Below, one piece after another: positions 25,765 to 33,418 of a stretch of DNA of 41,106 nucleotides. The stretch comes from an uncultured Bacteroidota bacterium. Lineage in GTDB: Bacteria > Bacteroidota > Bacteroidia > Bacteroidales > Bacteroidaceae. The stretch spans positions 1 through 41,106 of the forward strand of contig CAMVLL010000010.1 in the NCBI GenBank assembly GCA_947168315.1, read 5' to 3'. Position 1 is the first letter of the stretch, and each line of letters starts with the position of its first letter. Under the pieces are notes generated by a model. It was not told the DNA's origin and made no database searches. It saw only the letters and a program-made list of their open reading frames with translations. The position numbers and the translations under genes were made by a program.

Positions 25765-25783
25765 GGAAGATTATATATCTTTG
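25756..25783 (+). promoter_or_regulatory. Possible promoter of the phosphatase gene
   Basis: TATCTTTG at 25776-25783 is a good -7 element. The nearest TTTG (25756-25759) is 16 bases away, shorter than usual. It overlaps the end of the HhH gene. Confidence 0.4.
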
Positions 25784-25806
25784 TAATTCTAATAAAAGCA
25801 GATAGT

Positions 25807-26292
25807 ATGTCACACGAAAAACAGTTGTCGTTGTTGTTCATTTGCCTCGGGAATATCTGTCGTTCACCTGCTGCAGAGGGTATTATGAAGCAGTTGGTCG
25901 AAAAACGAGGATTGTCTCATCGCTTTTATATTGATTCGGCGGGTATTGGGCGATGGCATATTGGTCAATTACCGGATGCACGCATGAGAAAACATGGTGC
26001 ACGTCGTGGCTATCTTTTCGACAGTAGGGCCAGAGTTTTCACTCCTGCTGATTTTGATACATTCGACCTCATCATCGTGATGGATGATGAAAATTATGAG
26101 GATATAATATATAAGGTGAGAAATGATGAGGATAAGGCGAAAGTACATCGGATGACGGAATATTTGCAAAAATACAAACATTACGATAGCGTTCCCGATC
26201 CCTATTATGAAGGACCAGATGGTTTTGAGCTGGTACTCGACTTATTGGAGGATGGTTGTCAAGGTTTGTTGGATGCTTGCTTGCAGATATAA
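25807..26292 (+). CDS. Low-molecular-weight protein tyrosine phosphatase
   Basis: This 161-residue cytoplasmic phosphatase has the P-loop CLGNICRSP (C-x5-R-S, nucleophile Cys near residue 14) at its N-terminus. The general acid loop VPDPYYEG (Asp-Pro) is near residue 135. Both are intact, so the enzyme should be active on phosphotyrosine, for example on capsule-assembly tyrosine kinases; no such kinase is in the window. Arsenate reductase is an alternative use of the fold but lacks support here. A perfect terminator follows. Confidence 0.94.
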   Translation: MSHEKQLSLLFICLGNICRSPAAEGIMKQLVEKRGLSHRFYIDSAGIGRWHIGQLPDARMRKHGARRGYLFDSRARVFTPADFDTFDLIIVMDDENYEDIIYKVRNDEDKAKVHRMTEYLQKYKHYDSVPDPYYEGPDGFELVLDLLEDGCQGLLDACLQI

Positions 26293-26293
26293 T

Positions 26294-26330
26294 AAAAAGG
26301 TTCACATCGTATTAAGATGTGAACCTTTTT
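26294..26330. terminator. Bidirectional terminator between phosphatase genes
   Basis: A 15-bp perfect stem, AAAAAGGTTCACATC with GATGTGAACCTTTTT around a 7-base loop, has A and T runs on its two sides. It can therefore end both the plus-strand tyrosine phosphatase and the minus-strand alkaline phosphatase transcripts. Confidence 0.9.
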
Positions 26331-26342
26331 TATTTCAAATGA

Positions 26343-27752
26343 TTAGTGCTTGTAACCAGCAGCTTCGGCGATTTTTAAAGGAAGTTGAGCGTTGTCAGTA
26401 CGAGCAGCGAAACGTTCTGCACCAGCACCTACGGCATATACCGGAACATATCCTGCAGAGTGAGCTCCAGTTGCCCAATGTACTCGCGCGATCTCACTCA
26501 TAATGTTCTTGCAAATACCCGTCATTGGCTCAGATTGTCTGTATTCTCCTTGTTTGTTCATATCCCGAGTCTGGCCTTTCAACGTCTTTTCGTATGCATC
26601 TTTGATTTGTTTGTCTTGTTTCTCGCTCAGCTTTAAGCCATCGTAGAATCCCCAACATTTGGAAATGGCCTTTTGAACTTCTTCCCAAGGAACATTATCT
26701 TTATATTTCTTACGTAAGTCGCCTAAAACTCTTCCAAAGCCATCTTCACTGGTCTTTTGGTATTTCAGATCGCCTACATTCAGCAAATAACCGCCAGTTG
26801 TCAAAACCAGTCCTCCTGTCTCGTGATCTGCAGAGATAACGATTAATGTCTCATCTGGATGTTGTTGGTAGAATTCGTATGCCACTTTGATCGCTTCATC
26901 AAAGTCGATGACTTCATTTACCCAATATCCAGGGTCGTTGTTATGACATGCCCAGTCAATCTGTCCACCTTCAACCATATAGAAGAAACCTTTATCAGGT
27001 TCTTTCATCAAGAAGTTGATGCCGGCACGTGTGATATCGGCCAAGGTCAGGTCATCTTTCTGACGATCAATAGCAGGAGGAATAGATCCAGTGTCCTTAC
27101 CTTCCTTTTGGAAAAGGATCATCTTATCTGCTTTCTTAGCTTTTTTCTGATAGTCCTTATAGCCTCTGGCAATGGTATATCCAGCTTTGGATACTAGATC
27201 AAATACCTTTGGAGCATTCGGATCATCCTTCTTCTCAGGATTCAGGAAGCCAGAACCACCGAAGAAATCGAAGTTTGATTCAGGAAGTTGACAACCAATC
27301 TCGTAATACATGCCACGTTGTGGAACGTGTGCGTAGAAAGAGGCAGGAGTAGCGTGGTCGATGCTGACACTGGTAGCAATACCTACCCGTTTGCCACTCT
27401 CTTTTGCCCAGACAGCTACACTGTTTACACTGGTTGTGTGGTCTTTCAGCATACCTATTGTTCCGTTCGATGTTTTCTCACCGCAAGCCAATGCTGTACC
27501 GGAAGCGGCAGAGTCGGTAACATCACTGCTTGCTGACCAAGTGGAAGCCACGGTAGCATACGGTAGTGAAGCATAGAGCAAAGGAGTTAAACCAAGTTCA
27601 CCTTTAGATGCTGAGAGATAATACTCTGTACCTAATACTTGGTTGACACCCATTCCATCACCAATGAAATAGAAAACGTATTTCGCTTCTTGTCCTTGAA
27701 TGGAAACAAGAGAGAGCAATAATAATGCAAAACTGAAGAATAATTTTTTCAT
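26343..27752 (-). CDS. phoA: Alkaline phosphatase, PhoA type, exported
   Basis: This 469-residue periplasmic phosphomonoesterase has a Sec signal peptide (residues 1-20, SLVSIQGQ). Metal-site motif FIGDGMGVN opens the mature protein. TDSAASGTALACG (Ser nucleophile in DSAAS) is near residue 82. The C-terminal metal His residues lie in VEGGQIDWACHNND and VISADHETGGL. All zinc and magnesium ligand regions are present, so it should be active. It is probably phosphate-regulated in analogy to other bacteria, but no Pho box is identified. Confidence 0.95.
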   Translation of the reverse strand: MKKLFFSFALLLLSLVSIQGQEAKYVFYFIGDGMGVNQVLGTEYYLSASKGELGLTPLLYASLPYATVASTWSASSDVTDSAASGTALACGEKTSNGTIGMLKDHTTSVNSVAVWAKESGKRVGIATSVSIDHATPASFYAHVPQRGMYYEIGCQLPESNFDFFGGSGFLNPEKKDDPNAPKVFDLVSKAGYTIARGYKDYQKKAKKADKMILFQKEGKDTGSIPPAIDRQKDDLTLADITRAGINFLMKEPDKGFFYMVEGGQIDWACHNNDPGYWVNEVIDFDEAIKVAYEFYQQHPDETLIVISADHETGGLVLTTGGYLLNVGDLKYQKTSEDGFGRVLGDLRKKYKDNVPWEEVQKAISKCWGFYDGLKLSEKQDKQIKDAYEKTLKGQTRDMNKQGEYRQSEPMTGICKNIMSEIARVHWATGAHSAGYVPVYAVGAGAERFAARTDNAQLPLKIAEAAGYKH

Positions 27753-27787
27753 GCTTCTATTTTTTATTTGTGAATACTACTTGAATA

Positions 27788-27795
27788 CAAATATA
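27788..27795 (-). promoter_or_regulatory. Candidate -7 element of the alkaline phosphatase gene
   Basis: CAAATATA on the plus strand reads TATATTTG on the minus strand, 36 bases upstream of the ATG. No clear -33 element at the normal distance was found. Confidence 0.45.
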
Positions 27796-27916
27796 GCACT
27801 TTTTTTGTAATAAACGATGATTGGTCCTAAAATCGATGTCCATAAGTATATTATTTGCTTATTGTAGATTCTCTTTTTTGAAATGTTTTATATGAATCTT
27901 TAACGGACTTAAATAA

Positions 27917-27945
27917 TTGTACTTAAAAAAGAAGACGTATATTTG
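27917..27945 (+). promoter_or_regulatory. Promoter of the glycine-zipper lipoprotein gene
   Basis: TTG at 27917-27919 and TATATTTG at 27938-27945 are spaced by 18 bases. The leader to ATG 27973 is about 20 bases. Confidence 0.6.
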
Positions 27946-27972
27946 TCGTGAACTAATAAAACGGGATAAAAA

Positions 27973-28629
27973 ATGAAGAAATCTGTTATTGTTTTGGTTT
28001 TGTTGGTCGGAATGACCTCATCTTGTACTTATCAAAGTATGACGGGTAGTCCAGCTGCTGTTTCCGCTGGTGCTTCCATCGGCGGTCTGGTTGGTTCTAT
28101 TGTTGGTGATAATGCGGATGGGTGGAGAGGCTCTCAGTTTGGTGCCTTGATTGGTACGATTGCCGGAGCGGCGATTGGTAATGCTGTTACGACACCCAGA
28201 AATAATGGCCGAGTAAATAGGGATGAAGATTATATCTATAATGAGGAAGGTTATAATCGTAGAGAATATACGGAAGCACGTTCAGATATCAGCATCCAGA
28301 ACATACGTTTTATTGACGAGAATCGTGATCATGTAATTGAGGCTGGGGAAAACTCGAAACTGGTATTCGACTTGGTGAATGAGGGTAGCGGACCTGCCTA
28401 TAACATCGTTCCTGTCGTTGAGGAGCTGAGTGGCATCAAACATCTGACCATGTCGCCAATGCGAGAGATTTCGTATATGCCGCAAGGGAATCAGATACGC
28501 TACACCATTACCATTTATGCAGACAAGAGACTCAAGTCGGGCTTGGCTCGTTTCCGTCTTTATACGATGGAAAGTAGTGGAGCCATGAGTGAGCCACATG
28601 AGTTCTCTTTGCCTACACGACGTAGATAA
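27973..28629 (+). CDS. Glycine-zipper lipoprotein
   Basis: This 218-residue lipoprotein (signal VLLVGMTSSC) has a hydrophobic glycine-zipper block at about residues 30-75: SAGASIGGLVGSIVGDN, then GALIGTIAGAAIGNAV. Such blocks resemble SlyB/Rcn-type outer membrane proteins. The C-terminal 125 residues are a soluble beta domain (IRFIDENRDHVIEAGENSKL onward), similar to exported CARDB-like folds. The role is unknown, but membrane insertion of the zipper is likely. Its stop is 2 bases from the stop of the convergent DUF4252 gene. Confidence 0.75.
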   Translation: MKKSVIVLVLLVGMTSSCTYQSMTGSPAAVSAGASIGGLVGSIVGDNADGWRGSQFGALIGTIAGAAIGNAVTTPRNNGRVNRDEDYIYNEEGYNRREYTEARSDISIQNIRFIDENRDHVIEAGENSKLVFDLVNEGSGPAYNIVPVVEELSGIKHLTMSPMREISYMPQGNQIRYTITIYADKRLKSGLARFRLYTMESSGAMSEPHEFSLPTRRR

Positions 28630-28631
28630 AT

Positions 28632-29084
28632 CTAGTCGTTTACAATCTTTTGTATATCGTTAAGGGTGAGCGTACCGGTAATAATAATGACGGTTAGCTC
28701 ATCCTTATCGTCATTAAAGAGGATGAATTCGCTTTTCTTTTCTCCCAGGTCTTTCATATAAATAAAGACATTTTCATCATCTTCTTTTACACGCATCAGT
28801 TCTTCTACTTTTCCTTTGTTGACGAGTGTCTTGACTTCTTTTGACATCTTTTCACGGATATCCGACTTTTCTGTTGAAAGGATCTGGATGTTATCTAGTT
28901 TTGTTGCAGTGCTGCCAATATCTACGCCCTGAACTTCAAGGCCTGGCATAAGGCTCAGCATAGCTTTGGAGATATATACAGACTTCACCCCATCCATATC
29001 CGCAAATTTCTCCAAACTGCTTTCCTGTCCGAATGAATAGACGGAACACAATGTGACGATGAAGAGTAACACGATTTTTTTCAT
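28632..29084 (-). CDS. DUF4252 exported protein (downstream copy)
   Basis: This 150-residue exported protein has a signal peptide ending VYSFGQ. The remainder is DUF4252-like: an N-terminal helical part, then IQILSTEKSDI and EELMRVKEDDENVFIYMK, ending LNDIQKIVND. A paralogue with the same closing pattern (DDIMNIIKEE) starts the operon at 30599. It lies 4 bases after the anti-sigma gene. The function of DUF4252 is not known. Proteins of this family are repeatedly found beside ECF sigma factors in Bacteroidales, so an envelope-stress output is a reasonable guess. Confidence 0.8.
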   Translation of the reverse strand: MKKIVLLFIVTLCSVYSFGQESSLEKFADMDGVKSVYISKAMLSLMPGLEVQGVDIGSTATKLDNIQILSTEKSDIREKMSKEVKTLVNKGKVEELMRVKEDDENVFIYMKDLGEKKSEFILFNDDKDELTVIIITGTLTLNDIQKIVND

Positions 29085-29088
29085 AATG

Positions 29089-29607
29089 CTATTTCTTAAC
29101 TTGTTGTAACTGCTTGTCTAATAACTTCAATTGTTTATCTACATGGTGCATGGTTTTCGTCGTTTTCTCTCCAGCAACCTCTACTTGGTCAAGTCCTTTG
29201 TTAACGCTGGATGAAAACATAATCAATGCTTTTTGTGCCTCGGCGTAAGCTTCCTCGACAGTTGCACAAGTGTCCTTCCGTGTCGGGCCTCCCCATGGCG
29301 TGAGAAGTGAACCTACCGTCAGCAGTACGATGACGCTGGCAGCAATACCTCTGATCCATCGAAGTTGGAACGTACGAGGACGACTTGCACGATCCCATTC
29401 GTCAATCTTTTGACTGAGTCGTTCCTCTAGGTCGGAAGGGACAGCGACCTCATGAGCGGTGAGTTGGAGGAAGAGTTCCTTTTCTTTCAACATAGAATCA
29501 GGTACATCATTCCCTTGGAAGAACTCCTTCAGTACTCGTTCTTCTTGTTCGGTGGTCTGTCCATCGTAAAACTTTTCCAAAAGTTGTTTCATTCTATCTT
29601 TCTCCAT
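29089..29607 (-). CDS. Probable anti-sigma factor
   Basis: This 172-residue single-pass membrane protein has a cytoplasmic N-terminus of about 80 residues (MKQLLEKFYDGQTTEQEE, a helical start typical of anti-sigma domains in this phylum). One membrane helix is at about 87-105 (GIAASVIVLLTVGSL). A periplasmic coiled-coil-like tail of about 65 residues is rich in Lys/Gln. There is no zinc HxxxCxxC motif. The first 14 bases overlap the sigma gene, which is the expected arrangement for a sigma/anti-sigma pair. What it senses is unknown. Confidence 0.78.
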   Translation of the reverse strand: MEKDRMKQLLEKFYDGQTTEQEERVLKEFFQGNDVPDSMLKEKELFLQLTAHEVAVPSDLEERLSQKIDEWDRASRPRTFQLRWIRGIAASVIVLLTVGSLLTPWGGPTRKDTCATVEEAYAEAQKALIMFSSSVNKGLDQVEVAGEKTTKTMHHVDKQLKLLDKQLQQVKK

Positions 29608-30103
29608 ATTTCCTGATTTGCATGAATTGTTCTCTAATTTTCTTTCTTGCTCTGCTGAGTGTCACTCGTATGTTGACCATTGTCAGTCCGGTTCTCTGCT
29701 CAATCTCTTCAAACGAGTAGTCCTCAATGTCTTTCATCTGAATGATTTGTCGTTGCAACTCTGGTAACATCCCGATTAAATGCTTTACGGTATTCACATC
29801 GTCGCGTTGTTCTACAATATCACTCGTCAGTCGTTCTTCCGCTATGTTTAACTCTTCAGGCGGATTATCTACATCGGGGCGTCGGGCTCGTATCGCATCA
29901 AAACAGGTATTCTTCAGCAGTGTAGTGCAATACGCTTCGACATTTTCCAGTTCAGGCAGTTCGTCACGTTTCTTCCATAGTTTCAAGAAGGTGTCCTGTA
30001 CCATATCCTCGGCATCCTGTTCGTTGCCCATGATTCGGAAAGCTAATCGGTACAACTTCTTGGAGTAGGGAAGAAACCTTTGCTTGAATTCTGCCGCAGT
30101 CAT
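29594..30103 (-). CDS. ECF-type RNA polymerase sigma factor
   Basis: This 169-residue sigma-70 family factor has two domains. Region 2 contains YSKKLYRLAFRIMGNEQDAE and MVQDTFLKLWKKRDE (about residues 13-50). Region 4 contains LPELQRQIIQMKDIEDYSFE and VNIRVTLSRARKKI (about residues 110-155). Region 3 is absent, as expected for the ECF group. It sits one base after the upstream DUF4252 gene and overlaps the anti-sigma gene, so the four genes form one unit. Its own promoter may be self-regulated. Confidence 0.93.
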   Translation of the reverse strand: MTAAEFKQRFLPYSKKLYRLAFRIMGNEQDAEDMVQDTFLKLWKKRDELPELENVEAYCTTLLKNTCFDAIRARRPDVDNPPEELNIAEERLTSDIVEQRDDVNTVKHLIGMLPELQRQIIQMKDIEDYSFEEIEQRTGLTMVNIRVTLSRARKKIREQFMQIRKYGER

Positions 30104-30104
30104 A

Positions 30105-30599
30105 TTAATCTTTGTTTTCTTCCTTGATAATGTTCATAATATCGTCGAGTAAGAACTTACCATCAAGCTGAATCAATGAGCAGTCATCGTCGCCCGAAAC
30201 GGCAATAATCACATCTCTGATGAATTTTTTATCCATCTTAGTCAGGATGCGTACATCTTCACCGTCATCCTTGGCTCTGACCAACTCCTCATAGCCTTTG
30301 GCGTTCATCTTTTTGACCGATTGCTGGAAGCGGTTCTTCACTTCTGTGGAGCAGTCGCCCAAGTCGAGTACCTTTATGGCTTTTGTTCCTTTGATGAAGG
30401 TTTTGGCAACAATGTCATCTGGGTCGTTGTCTTGATCCATCTGTATAAACCATTTTCCAATTGTCATCAAGAAGGGTGAAACTGATAGATAATCAGCGTT
30501 CTTCTCATGTTTAAACTCATCAAATAATCCGTTAAAGTTTTGGCCAAAACCAGTCTGACAGGCCATTGCACATACCAATATAAATAAAAGTTTTTTCAT
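30105..30599 (-). CDS. DUF4252 exported protein (first gene of the sigma operon)
   Basis: This 164-residue protein has a signal peptide (residues 1-19, CQTGFGQ). The body is acidic and DUF4252-like, with LRILTK-type strands (EDVRILTKMD) and the C-terminal LDGKFLLDDIMNIIKEE that its paralogue at 28632-29084 also shows. It has the first position in the operon, directly in front of the sigma factor with a 1-base gap. The two copies bracket the regulators. No enzymatic motif is seen. Confidence 0.8.
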   Translation of the reverse strand: MKKLLFILVCAMACQTGFGQNFNGLFDEFKHEKNADYLSVSPFLMTIGKWFIQMDQDNDPDDIVAKTFIKGTKAIKVLDLGDCSTEVKNRFQQSVKKMNAKGYEELVRAKDDGEDVRILTKMDKKFIRDVIIAVSGDDDCSLIQLDGKFLLDDIMNIIKEENKD

Positions 30600-30611
30600 A
30601 ATGTTCTTTTT

Positions 30612-30635
30612 ATCGTTAACGTTATCGTTCTCGTT
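30612..30635 (-). repeat. Hexamer repeat in front of the sigma operon
   Basis: On the minus strand four in-phase hexamers read AACGAG, AACGAT, AACGTT, AACGAT, ending about a dozen bases before the start codon. GAAAC, a common ECF -35 type word, overlaps their upstream edge. The array may be an ECF promoter or operator, or simple sequence whose copy number could vary. Confidence 0.5.
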
Positions 30636-30702
30636 TCAAAAGCGCTTTCATTTAACATGACGTATATGGCATCAACTTTGTTACAAGGAATAGTTGTTTT
30701 TT

Positions 30703-30742
30703 ATAAAAAAAGTCTTTGAGCGAGGGTTGTCGCCCAAAGACT
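30703..30742 (-). terminator. Terminator downstream of the M48 gene
   Basis: AGTCTTTG (30711-30718) pairs with CAAAGACT, with GCGA/TCGC inside. On the minus strand TTTTTTTATAA follows the hairpin. Confidence 0.8.
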
Positions 30743-30761
30743 CTCCTTAAAGGGTCAATAT

Positions 30762-31559
30762 TTATTTGTTTTTGTATTTCTGAAGCACTTCAGGAAGATG
30801 CTTCTTAAGATTTGAAATACGTGTAGCGTCACTTGGGTGTGAACTCATAAACTCGGGCACACTGGCTTGTCCATTTGCCGACATCTTCTGCCAGAAGGTG
30901 ATAGCATTGTTTGGATTGTATCCTGCCATTGTCATCAGAATCAAGCCCATGTAATCGGCTTCTGACTCGTGTTTGCGAGAGAAAGGTAGCATCACACCAT
31001 ATTGTGCGCCTAATCCGTAAACGGTGCTACCGAGTTGTTGTAAGGCTGCAGACTGGCCAGCCAACACACCGCCTAAGATTTGTGAACCATATTGCGCCAT
31101 CACTTGTTGGCTCATACGTTCATTGCTATGCTTTGCGACAGCATGTGCTACTTCATGACCTAAGACAACTGCTAAGTCATCATCCGAGCTGACCAGTTTC
31201 AGTAAGCCATCGTAAACAACAATCTTACCACCAGGCATACAGAACGCATTGACTTCTGCGCTGTTTACCAGGTTGAATTCCCATGCGAAGTTGGCAATTT
31301 CACTGCTTAATCCGTTATTCTTCAAGTATTGCTCTGTTGCAGCGGCAATTTTTTTGCCTACGCGAGTTACCATAGCAGCTCCATTCTTATTGGTGGAGGC
31401 TTTTGCTGTCTTCATGTAATTGGAATACTCCGTCAAACTTGACGAAAGCACATCTTGATCAGATACCAAAAGAATCTGTTTTCTTCCGGTAATTGGCACA
31501 CTACTACAACTGCTCAAGAAAATGAGAGCTGTTACCACTAATCCAATAATCTGTTTCAT
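30762..31559 (-). CDS. M48-family metalloprotease lipoprotein
   Basis: This 265-residue lipoprotein (signal FLSSCSSVPITGRKQ) has the zinc motif HEVAHAVAKH (HExxH) near residue 138 and the distal Glu in ESEADYMGL. These are the active residues of the BepA/YfgC-LoiP group of outer membrane proteases, which degrade misfolded outer membrane proteins. The length is a bare catalytic domain without the TPR tail of BepA. It probably sits on the periplasmic face of the outer membrane. It follows metY by 23 bases and may share its transcript, but its functions look unrelated. Confidence 0.92.
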   Translation of the reverse strand: MKQIIGLVVTALIFLSSCSSVPITGRKQILLVSDQDVLSSSLTEYSNYMKTAKASTNKNGAAMVTRVGKKIAAATEQYLKNNGLSSEIANFAWEFNLVNSAEVNAFCMPGGKIVVYDGLLKLVSSDDDLAVVLGHEVAHAVAKHSNERMSQQVMAQYGSQILGGVLAGQSAALQQLGSTVYGLGAQYGVMLPFSRKHESEADYMGLILMTMAGYNPNNAITFWQKMSANGQASVPEFMSSHPSDATRISNLKKHLPEVLQKYKNK

Positions 31560-31582
31560 ACATGTATAAATTTAGAATTGTT

Positions 31583-32869
31583 TTATTTCACTTGTTTCAA
31601 TGCTTGATCTAAGTCATCGATGATATCTTCGACATCCTCAATACCAACCGACAAACGGATAAGGTCGGGTGCTACGCCTGCCTCCAATAATTGTTCATCA
31701 CTTAGTTGGCGGTGTGTATGGCTGGCTGGGTGCAGCACACATGTGCGGGCGTCGGCCACATGAGTTACGATGCAAACGAACTGCAAAGCATCCATGAACT
31801 TGATGGCTTCCTCACGACTGCCCTTCAAACCAAAGGCGATGACTCCGCAACTACCGTTAGGCATGTACTTCTGAGCCAAATCATAATACTTGTCACCTTT
31901 CAATCCTGGGTAATGGATCCATTTTACCATCGGATGAGCTTGCAACCATTCAGCTACTTTCTGTGCATTCTCACAGTGACGTGGCATACGCAAATGCAAA
32001 GTCTCTAAACCAAGGTTCAGATAGAATGCGTTTTGCGGGGATTGAATAGAGCCGAGGTCGCGCATTAGCTGAGCGGTAGCCTTGGTCATATAAGCCGTCT
32101 TGCCGAATGCTTTGGTATACGTCAAACCGTGATAGGATGGATCAGGTTGTGTCAGACCAGGAAACTTATCAGCGTGTGCATCCCAGTCGAAATTTCCGCT
32201 ATCGACGAGTACACCACCTACTGTAGAGGCGTGTCCTTCCATATATTTCGTCGTGGAATGTGTGATAATGTCGGCTCCCCATTCGAAAGGACGACAGTTG
32301 ATAGGTGTCGCAAATGTATTATCAACGATGAGTGGCACACCATGCTTATGTGCGATGCGGGCAAATTTCTCGATGTCGAGTACATCCATGCTCGGGTTCG
32401 AGATCGTCTCGCCGAACAAAGCCTTAGTGTTAGGGCGGAAAGCTTTGTCAATTTCTTCTTCCGGTGCGTTCCCGTCAATAAAAGTACAATCGATACCCAA
32501 TTTTTTCAAGGTCACTCCAAAGAGGTTGAAGGTTCCTCCATAGATGGTTGACGAACAAACGAAATGATCGCCAGCCTCGCAAATATTAAAGATTGCATAG
32601 AAGTTGGCTGCCTGACCAGATGACGTCAGCATGGCCCCAACTCCTCCCTCCAATGCAGCTATCTTAGCTGCAACAGCATCGTTTGTCGGGTTCTGCAAAC
32701 GGGTGTAGAAATACCCGGAGTCCTTTAGGTCGAAAAGACGAGCCATCTGCTCGCTATTGTCATATTTGAATGTTGTACTTTGATATATTGGGAGTACGCG
32801 TGGTTCTCCTTTGGTAGGCTTCCATCCTTCTTGCACACAGATGGTTGCTGGCTTTAATTGTTTCTTCAT
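31583..32869 (-). CDS. metY: O-acetylhomoserine aminocarboxypropyltransferase (sulfhydrylase)
   Basis: This 428-residue PLP enzyme of the Cys/Met metabolism family makes homocysteine from O-acetylhomoserine and sulfide. The PLP lysine lies in ITHSTTKYMEGHAS (near residue 210). The cofactor-binding Asp lies in LIVDNTFATP. TSSGQAANFYAI and YFYTRLQNPTNDAV are active-site segments. The length and the long loop near YHGLTYTKAFGKTAY fit MetY instead of MetB/MetC. With the nearby cysK it forms a sulfur-assimilation neighbourhood. Only about 70 bases separate it from the divergent thioesterase start region. Confidence 0.93.
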   Translation of the reverse strand: MKKQLKPATICVQEGWKPTKGEPRVLPIYQSTTFKYDNSEQMARLFDLKDSGYFYTRLQNPTNDAVAAKIAALEGGVGAMLTSSGQAANFYAIFNICEAGDHFVCSSTIYGGTFNLFGVTLKKLGIDCTFIDGNAPEEEIDKAFRPNTKALFGETISNPSMDVLDIEKFARIAHKHGVPLIVDNTFATPINCRPFEWGADIITHSTTKYMEGHASTVGGVLVDSGNFDWDAHADKFPGLTQPDPSYHGLTYTKAFGKTAYMTKATAQLMRDLGSIQSPQNAFYLNLGLETLHLRMPRHCENAQKVAEWLQAHPMVKWIHYPGLKGDKYYDLAQKYMPNGSCGVIAFGLKGSREEAIKFMDALQFVCIVTHVADARTCVLHPASHTHRQLSDEQLLEAGVAPDLIRLSVGIEDVEDIIDDLDQALKQVK

Positions 32870-32894
32870 CTTTTACCCTTTTTATAAAACTCCC

Positions 32895-32952
32895 CAAATT
32901 TAAGAATAATCTTTCATTTTGCCACTGTTTTGAAGAAAAGTATTTATCTTTG
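32895..32952. promoter_or_regulatory. Divergent -7 elements of metY and the thioesterase gene
   Basis: TATCTTTG (32945-32952) reads plus, 20 bases ahead of the ATG at 32972. CAAATTTA (32895-32902) reads TAAATTTG minus, ahead of metY. The -33 partners are weak. No SAM riboswitch or other aptamer fits in this 100-base gap. Confidence 0.45.
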
Positions 32953-32971
32953 TGTAAAATAATAGATTATC

Positions 32972-33418
32972 ATGAGTGAGATTCGTTTTAACCATAGTAT
33001 GCCGGCTCAAATCCGGTTTAGTGATGTTGATCAGTTAGGTCATGTGAATAATTCCGTATACTTTTCGTTGTACGATTTGGCTAAAACGACTTACATTCGC
33101 CGTGTGTTAGGCACAATTGACCTTTCTGAACTGGCAATTGTTGTGGCTAATATCAATGCGAACTTCTTGGCTCCTGTCTATTTTACGGATAATCTTGAGA
33201 TTCGTACGGCTGTCGTTCATTTAGGACATAAGAGTTTCACCTTGCTTCAGCAAGCAGTATCGACGGATACGAACGAAGTGAAATGTGAATGTCGGACAGT
33301 TATGGTAGGATTTAGTGTTCGTGAGCAAGCTCCGGCTGAGATTCCATTAGAATACAAGAAGGCTATCTGTGCTTTCGAAGGTCGTTCGTTGGAAGAACTG
33401 TCTAAAGGCTTGGGCTGA
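32972..33418 (+). CDS. Acyl-CoA thioesterase (hotdog fold, 4HBT type)
   Basis: This 148-residue single-domain hotdog protein has the 4HBT signature FSDVDQLGHVNNSVYFSLY. The Asp and the GHxNN stretch form the active site. The long helix and strands follow in the usual order. Members hydrolyse acyl-CoA or acyl-ACP thioesters; the chain specificity cannot be read. Its TGA stop is immediately next to the stop of the convergent regulator gene, sharing the palindrome TGATCA. Confidence 0.88.
   Translation: MSEIRFNHSMPAQIRFSDVDQLGHVNNSVYFSLYDLAKTTYIRRVLGTIDLSELAIVVANINANFLAPVYFTDNLEIRTAVVHLGHKSFTLLQQAVSTDTNEVKCECRTVMVGFSVREQAPAEIPLEYKKAICAFEGRSLEELSKGLG

Noticed and set aside
32870-32971. SAM riboswitch ahead of metY
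   Set aside because: The gap is about 100 bases and already holds two divergent promoters. No aptamer-like stems are visible.
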